Source: Oscillospiraceae bacterium
Lineage (GTDB): Bacteria > Bacillota > Clostridia > Oscillospirales > Ruminococcaceae
Reading direction: 5' to 3'
NCBI GenBank assembly: GCA_029098085.1
Contig: JAQXNQ010000118.1
Coordinates: 1 to 9,385, forward strand
DNA: 9,385 nucleotides
The translations under genes and the position numbers were made by a program. A model generated the notes under the pieces. It saw only the letters and a list, made by a program, of their open reading frames with translations. It had not been told where the DNA came from and made no database searches. Positions 6,296-9,385 of the stretch are shown here, piece by piece. Numbering within the stretch: position 1 is the stretch's first letter; each line of letters begins with the position of its first letter.

Positions 6296-6413
6296 TGAGA
6301 TTTCCCGAATCCCGTAAAATATTGAAAAAGCCACAAAATAATGACAAAAATTCCGGATACACCGTTTGTCCGCCCGGGAAAACAGGCTCGGCAAAAAAAT
6401 TCTTTAAAAAGTC

Positions 6414-6442
6414 TTGCTTTTTCCTTGAAAGCGTGGTATACT
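6414..6442 (+). promoter_or_regulatory. Promoter of the rimP-nusA-infB operon
   Basis: TTGCTT (6414-6419), a 17-base spacer and TATACT (6437-6442). The transcript would begin near 6449 and give a leader of about 90 nucleotides before rimP. TGGTA-TAC-TACCA (6434-6446), a 5-bp inverted repeat, is centred on the -10 box. Confidence 0.78.
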
Positions 6443-6468
6443 ACCAATATGTTAAATAGTATTGTAAT

Positions 6469-6525
6469 GAAAGGCTGGGAACACAAAGTCCCGGTCTTTC
6501 GTTTATGTTCGGACAATTTTGTCCG
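6469..6525 (+). promoter_or_regulatory. Structured leader of rimP: two hairpins
   Basis: Hairpin 1: GAAAGGCTGGGA (6469-6480) pairs over 12 positions (two G-T wobbles) with TCCCGGTCTTTC (6489-6500) around ACACAAAG. Hairpin 2: CGGACAA TT TTGTCCG (6510-6525) forms at least a 6-bp stem with a 4-base loop. It ends 5 bases before the AAGAAAGG ribosome site. Neither is followed by a proper T-tract. They may control operon expression or simply stabilise the mRNA; I do not recognise a named RNA family. Confidence 0.5.
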
Positions 6526-6538
6526 CCGCCAAGAAAGG

Positions 6539-7027
6539 ATGAACCAAAAGATCGTGAACAAAAATCAAATCATCAGCACGGTCTGGGAGCTGGCTGCCCC
6601 CATCGCCGACGAGCTGGGCCTGATCCTCTGGGATGTGCTCTTCCTGAAGGAAGGCGCCACCTGGTCCCTGCGGATCATTGTGGACCGGGAGGAAGGCATG
6701 GACATGAACGCCTGCGAGGCCATGTCCCGGGCCATCGATCCCAAGCTGGACGAAGCGGATCCCATCGACCAGAGCTACACGCTGGAGGTCTGGTCCGCCG
6801 GTCTCGACCGTCCCCTCACCCGGGATTTCCACTTTACCTCTTCCATCGGCATGCCGGTCACCATCGGCCTGTTCACGCCCATTGACGGCGAAAAGGAACC
6901 GGTCATGACCCTGAAGGAATACCATGGAAAGTCCATCGTGGCCACCGACAGCGAAGGAGCCGACCACACCTTCAACCTCTCCGAGCTGCGCTTTGTCCGC
7001 CGGAAGGACGATATCTCTTTTGACTGA
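6539..7027 (+). CDS. rimP: Ribosome maturation factor RimP
   Basis: 162 residues (DUF150/YhbC family), needed for 30S subunit maturation. The N-terminal alpha/beta domain runs WELAAPIADELGLILWDV, FLKEGATWSLRIIVDREEG, NACEAMSRAIDPKLDEADPI, then YTLEVWSAGLDRPL (80-93). The C-terminal SH3-like domain is about residues 95-155. The usual SSPGLDRPL box reads WSAGLDRPL here. Start choice is uncertain. ATG 6539 immediately follows AAGAAAGG with no spacer. The in-frame GTG at 6554 (giving MNKNQIISTVWELA, a family-like N-terminus) is 15 bases from it. An open frame reaches 6341 but its translation is not RimP-like and it would begin upstream of the promoter. First gene of the operon; nusA follows after 34 bases. 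Confidence 0.94.
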   Translation: MNQKIVNKNQIISTVWELAAPIADELGLILWDVLFLKEGATWSLRIIVDREEGMDMNACEAMSRAIDPKLDEADPIDQSYTLEVWSAGLDRPLTRDFHFTSSIGMPVTIGLFTPIDGEKEPVMTLKEYHGKSIVATDSEGADHTFNLSELRFVRRKDDISFD

Positions 7028-7061
7028 AACCTCACCAAAACAGAAAGGCTGATTGAAAAAA

Positions 7062-8249
7062 ATGAATAACGAGTTCTTTGAAGCGCTGCAGATGCTGGAA
7101 ACAGAAAAGGGCATCAGTGCCGATTACCTGATTGAAAAGATCACCAACGCCATCGTGATCGCCGTCAAGAAGGACTACGAGGTCAATGACAATGTCAGTG
7201 TTGTCATCGACCCCGTCAACTGCCGCTTCGATGTGTCCATCACCAAGACGGTGGTGGAGATCGTTGAGGTGCCCGAGCTGGAGATCCTGCTGGATGAAGC
7301 ACTGGCCTACGACAAAAACGCCCGAGTGGGCATGCCGGTCACCATCCATCTGGAGCCCAAACAGTTCGGCCGCATCGCCGCCCAGACGGCCAAGCATGTC
7401 ATCCGTCAGGGCATCCGGGAAGCCGAACGCTCTCAGATGATGGAGCAGTTCAAAAATAAGGTATACGAGGTGGTCACTGCCGTTGTCCAGAAGGTGGAGC
7501 CTGTCACCGGCAACGCCACGGTGGAGATCGACAAAAACGAGATCCTGCTGTTCAAGAACGACCAGCTGCCCAACGACAATCTGAAAGAGGGCGACCGCAT
7601 CAAGGTTTATGTGGTGGATGTGGTCAACCTGGAAAAACGCTGCTCCCTGAAAATCTCCCGCACCCACAAGGATCTGATCAAGCGGCTGTTTGAACGGGAG
7701 GTGCCCGAAATCTTCGACGGCGTTGTGGAGGTCAAGGCCATCTCCCGCGAAGCCGGTTCCCGCACCAAGATCGCCGTCTGGAGCAACAGTGCCGACGTGG
7801 ATCCCATCGGCGCCTGCATCGGCCCCCGCGGCAGCCGTATCTCCGCCATCGTGGAGGAGCTGAAGGGCGAAAAGATCGACATTGTCCGGTACTCCGAGGA
7901 TGATGCCGAGTTCATCAAGGAAGCCCTCTCCCCCGCCACCGTGCTGGGTGTCACCCTGCTGCCCGGAACCGAAAAGGCCTGCCGGGTCATCGTTCCCGAC
8001 AATCAGCTGTCCCTGGCCATCGGCAACAAGGGTCAGAACGCCAAGCTGGCCGCCCGCCTCACCGGCTACAAGATCGACATCCGCTCCGAGAGCAGTCCTG
8101 CTCCCGAGGACGAAGAGCCGGAGGAGCTGCTGGTGCCGGTGGATGAAAACGAAGAGCTGCTCCAGCCCGAGTCTTCTCCCGAAGCACTGGAGGAGCTGGA
8201 TGAGGAAGCTGCCCCTGCTCAGGAAGCGGAGCAGACTCCGGCGGAATAA
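7062..8249 (+). CDS. nusA: Transcription termination/antitermination protein NusA
   Basis: 395 residues. It binds RNA polymerase and nascent RNA and modulates pausing, termination and antitermination. Residues 1-125 are the N-terminal RNA polymerase-binding domain (EFFEALQMLETEKGIS at the start). The S1 domain runs from about 134 to 200 (VYEVVTAVVQKVEP to SLKISRTH). KH1 contains GPRG at 254-257, and KH2 contains GNKGQNAKLAARLTGYKIDI from 321. No acidic-repeat domains as in E. coli NusA are present, as usual for Firmicutes. Instead there is an acidic Glu/Pro/Ala tail of about 50 residues. A TTG in frame at 7053 lies 4 bases after AGAAAGG, and ATG 7062 lies 13 bases after it. ATG is preferred for the standard MNNEFFEAL opening, but TTG is not excluded. 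Confidence 0.97.
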   Translation: MNNEFFEALQMLETEKGISADYLIEKITNAIVIAVKKDYEVNDNVSVVIDPVNCRFDVSITKTVVEIVEVPELEILLDEALAYDKNARVGMPVTIHLEPKQFGRIAAQTAKHVIRQGIREAERSQMMEQFKNKVYEVVTAVVQKVEPVTGNATVEIDKNEILLFKNDQLPNDNLKEGDRIKVYVVDVVNLEKRCSLKISRTHKDLIKRLFEREVPEIFDGVVEVKAISREAGSRTKIAVWSNSADVDPIGACIGPRGSRISAIVEELKGEKIDIVRYSEDDAEFIKEALSPATVLGVTLLPGTEKACRVIVPDNQLSLAIGNKGQNAKLAARLTGYKIDIRSESSPAPEDEEPEELLVPVDENEELLQPESSPEALEELDEEAAPAQEAEQTPAE

Positions 8250-8279
8250 TCCTGAAGGAAAGGCGGCAAGCCAAGCGAT

Positions 8280-8540
8280 ATGAAAAAGATTCCCCTGCGG
8301 ATGTGCACCGGCTGCGGTGAGATGAAGCCCAAAAAGGAACTGGTACGGGTTGTCCGTTCCAAGGAAGGCGAGATCTCCCTGGATCTGGTGGGCAAAAAAT
8401 CCGGCCGCGGCGCCTATGTCTGCCCCAATCCGGAATGCCTGAAAAAGGCCCGCAAAACCAGAAAAATCGAGCGCAGTCTGGACTGCAGGATTCCCGACGA
8501 GCTGTATGACGCCATGGAACAGGAGATGACCAAGCCGTGA
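8280..8540 (+). CDS. rnpM: YlxR/RnpM family RNase P modulator (DUF448)
   Basis: 86 residues of the small basic YlxR family; the Bacillus member has been reported to bind and modulate RNase P and is now called RnpM. RMCTGCGEMKPKKELVRVV holds Cys9 and Cys12, and GRGAYVC with Cys48 plus Cys53 supplies a second pair; not all family members keep all four. The basic stretch KKARKTRKIER follows. AAGGAAAGGCGG precedes the start at a long distance (13 bases). It lies 30 bases after nusA; its stop overlaps the start of ylxQ (GTGA), implying translational coupling. Confidence 0.93.
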   Translation: MKKIPLRMCTGCGEMKPKKELVRVVRSKEGEISLDLVGKKSGRGAYVCPNPECLKKARKTRKIERSLDCRIPDELYDAMEQEMTKP

Positions 8541-8854
8541 ATCAGCGTTTTCTCTCCACTTTAGGGCTCTGTATGAGAGCCGGCAGGCTGACCTTCGGCT
8601 TTGACACCGTCCGGGCCGCCGCACTGGAAGGAAGCGTCTGCCTGCTGATGACCGCTTCGGATCTCTCACCCAAGACCACCAAGGAAGCGGATTTCCTTGC
8701 GGAAAAGCACCGGCTGCCCCTGCTGCACCTCCCCATGACCATGGCTGAAATCGGATACGCCATCGGCAAAAAAACCGGCGTCATCGCCATCACCGATGCC
8801 GGACTTTCCAAACGTCTGATGGAACTGCAGCAAATGCCGCCCGATGAGGCGTGA
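8537..8854 (+). CDS. ylxQ: L7Ae/L30e-family RNA-binding protein YlxQ
   Basis: 105 residues, a ribosomal L7Ae-like fold that in related proteins binds kink-turn RNA; YlxQ itself has no settled role. Recognisable are LGLCMRAGRLTFGFDTV near the N-terminus, the strand VCLLMTASDLSPKTTKE, LPLLHLPMTMAEIGYAIGKK and VIAITDAGLSKRL. It begins with GTG overlapping the rnpM stop codon by 4 bases, with AGGAG 11 bases upstream, so translation is probably coupled. Its position between rnpM and infB is the conserved Firmicutes arrangement. Confidence 0.92.
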   Translation: MNQRFLSTLGLCMRAGRLTFGFDTVRAAALEGSVCLLMTASDLSPKTTKEADFLAEKHRLPLLHLPMTMAEIGYAIGKKTGVIAITDAGLSKRLMELQQMPPDEA

Positions 8855-8869
8855 TTGCATAGATAGTCC

Positions 8870-8925
8870 GCGCCGCGCAGGCGCACCTACCACACAAACA
8901 GGCCCGGCTGTCAAAACAGGGCCGG
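8870..8925 (+). promoter_or_regulatory. Two small hairpins between ylxQ and infB
   Basis: GCGCC-GCGCA-GGCGC (8870-8884), then CCGGC-TGT-CAAA-ACA-GG-GCCGG (8904-8925), which has a 2-base bulge. The second ends directly before the AAAGG ribosome site of infB, so folding could influence IF-2 translation. No T-tract follows either, so they do not look like terminators. Confidence 0.35.
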
Positions 8926-8944
8926 AAAGGGTATGATCTTACCT

Positions 8945-9385
8945 ATGACAGTAAAATACAAATTAAGCGATGTTGCCAAAGACCTGAATCTTACCAGCAA
9001 AGAGGTTGCTGATCTTCTGGCCAGCCGCATGGGCGGTGAGCCGAAAAAAGCCGGCGCCACGCTGAATGAGGCAGAGCTGAATCTGATTTTCGAGCACTAC
9101 ACCCATCAGCACGAGGTAGCCAGTTTTGACAGCTACTTTGCTTCCCGGGATCAGAAGCCTGCTCCCAAGGCGGCTCCTGCCGAGAAAAAAGCAGCTCCTG
9201 CTCCCAAGAAGGCAGCTGCTCCTGCTGCGGAAAAGCCCGCCGAGAAGGCTGCGCCTGCTCCCGCTGCGGAGAAGCCCGCCGAGAAGGCTGCGCCTGCTCT
9301 CGCTGCGGAGAAGCCCGCCGAGAAGGCTGCGCCCGCTCCCGCTGCGGAGAAGCCCGCCGAGAAGGCTGCGCCCGCTCCCGCTGCG
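8945..9385 (+). CDS. infB: Translation initiation factor IF-2, N-terminal part (cut by window edge)
   Basis: The 147 codons present cover only the N-terminal extension; the GTPase region lies beyond the edge. KYKLSDVAKDLNLTSKEVADLL followed by a GATLNEAELNLIFEHYT segment is the IF2 N-terminal helical domain (residues about 4-58). It is followed by an Ala/Pro/Lys/Glu-rich flexible linker that becomes a 13-residue tandem repeat (EKPAEKAAPAPAA). IF-2 places initiator fMet-tRNA on the 30S subunit with GTP. An in-frame ATG at 8933 is only 2 bases after GGAAAGG, so 8945 (about 13 bases away) is preferred. It is the last operon gene seen. Confidence 0.93.
   Translation, partial: MTVKYKLSDVAKDLNLTSKEVADLLASRMGGEPKKAGATLNEAELNLIFEHYTHQHEVASFDSYFASRDQKPAPKAAPAEKKAAPAPKKAAAPAAEKPAEKAAPAPAAEKPAEKAAPALAAEKPAEKAAPAPAAEKPAEKAAPAPAA
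9230..9385 (+). repeat. Four tandem 39-bp in-frame repeats in infB
   Basis: Units at 9230-9268, 9269-9307, 9308-9346 and 9347-9385 (the window ends at a unit boundary and the array may go on). They differ by single bases: GAA for GAG at the first codon of unit 1; CCT for CCC in units 1 and 2; and CTC for CCC in unit 2, which changes Pro to Leu. Near-identity points to recent slippage or expansion rather than ancient duplication. Confidence 0.93.

Noticed and set aside
6469..6500. Rho-independent terminator in the rimP leader
   Set aside because: The stem is good but GTTTATGTT after it is too poor in T to be a convincing terminator.
6341..6538. 66-codon upstream extension of rimP in frame
   Set aside because: It covers the promoter and hairpin leader and its translation is not RimP-like.
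7032..8669. 545-codon open frame antisense to nusA and rnpM
   Set aside because: It mirrors the codon pattern of the real genes on the plus strand, has no recognisable domain, and NusA and YlxR are unmistakable.
8933..8944. ATG 8933 as the infB start
   Set aside because: It lies only 2 bases after the AAAGGG ribosome site; 8945 gives workable spacing and the typical MTVKYKLSD start.
9230..9385. Tandem repeats as a CRISPR array
   Set aside because: Units are contiguous without spacers, in frame, and encode the expected IF-2 linker.

Overview
The window (about 9.4 kb, moderately high G+C) looks like an ordinary chromosomal segment from a Gram-positive Clostridia-type bacterium, plausibly of the Oscillospiraceae/Ruminococcaceae group. 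The evidence is a PyrR-attenuated pyr operon, a DUF4364 gene, lipoprotein cyclophilins with lipobox cysteines, and the Firmicutes-type order rimP-nusA-rnpM(ylxR)-ylxQ-infB. The taxon is an inference from gene content and style; no rRNA or other marker is present. I see no phage, IS element, tRNA, CRISPR array or defence gene.

Left block (minus strand, 1-1752): a pyrimidine operon reading off the left edge, pyrR then pyrC (C-terminus cut by the window). Upstream lies a complete attenuation leader: a strong sigma-A-like promoter, a PyrR-binding hairpin with the recognisable loop, and an intrinsic terminator directly in front of the pyrR ribosome binding site. The 426-base gene-free stretch 1516-1941 holds this leader, the divergent promoter of the next gene and an imperfect inverted repeat between them.

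Middle block (plus strand, 1894-5087): a DUF4364 winged-helix protein, then three tandem cyclophilin-type peptidyl-prolyl isomerase genes. The first is a lipoprotein whose active site has decayed and gained a CxxC. The second is a cytoplasmic, catalytically intact enzyme. The third is a lipoprotein, intact, with a roughly 79-residue insertion. Two hairpin terminators delimit the second and third genes. All three share an insertion before the HTVFG strand, so they appear to be lineage-specific duplicates.

Next is a convergent minus-strand monocistronic gene (5098-6213) for a uroporphyrinogen-decarboxylase-fold protein. It is probably not HemE and lacks the His-x-Cys zinc motif of the related methyltransferases. 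It has a near-consensus promoter. The 325-base gene-free stretch 6214-6538 holds that promoter, the divergent promoter of the rimP operon and a structured rimP leader.

Right block (plus strand, 6414-9385): the conserved translation/transcription operon rimP (30S maturation), nusA (transcription elongation/termination), rnpM/ylxR (RNase P modulator), ylxQ (L7Ae-family RNA-binding protein) and infB (IF-2). infB is cut by the right edge within a 39-bp tandem repeat coding for an Ala/Pro/Lys/Glu-rich linker.

Nothing here is a convincing novel system. The most interesting items are the cyclophilin cluster with its degenerate CxxC-bearing lipoprotein member, the variant URO-D protein, and the structured rimP leader with an inverted repeat over its -10 box.
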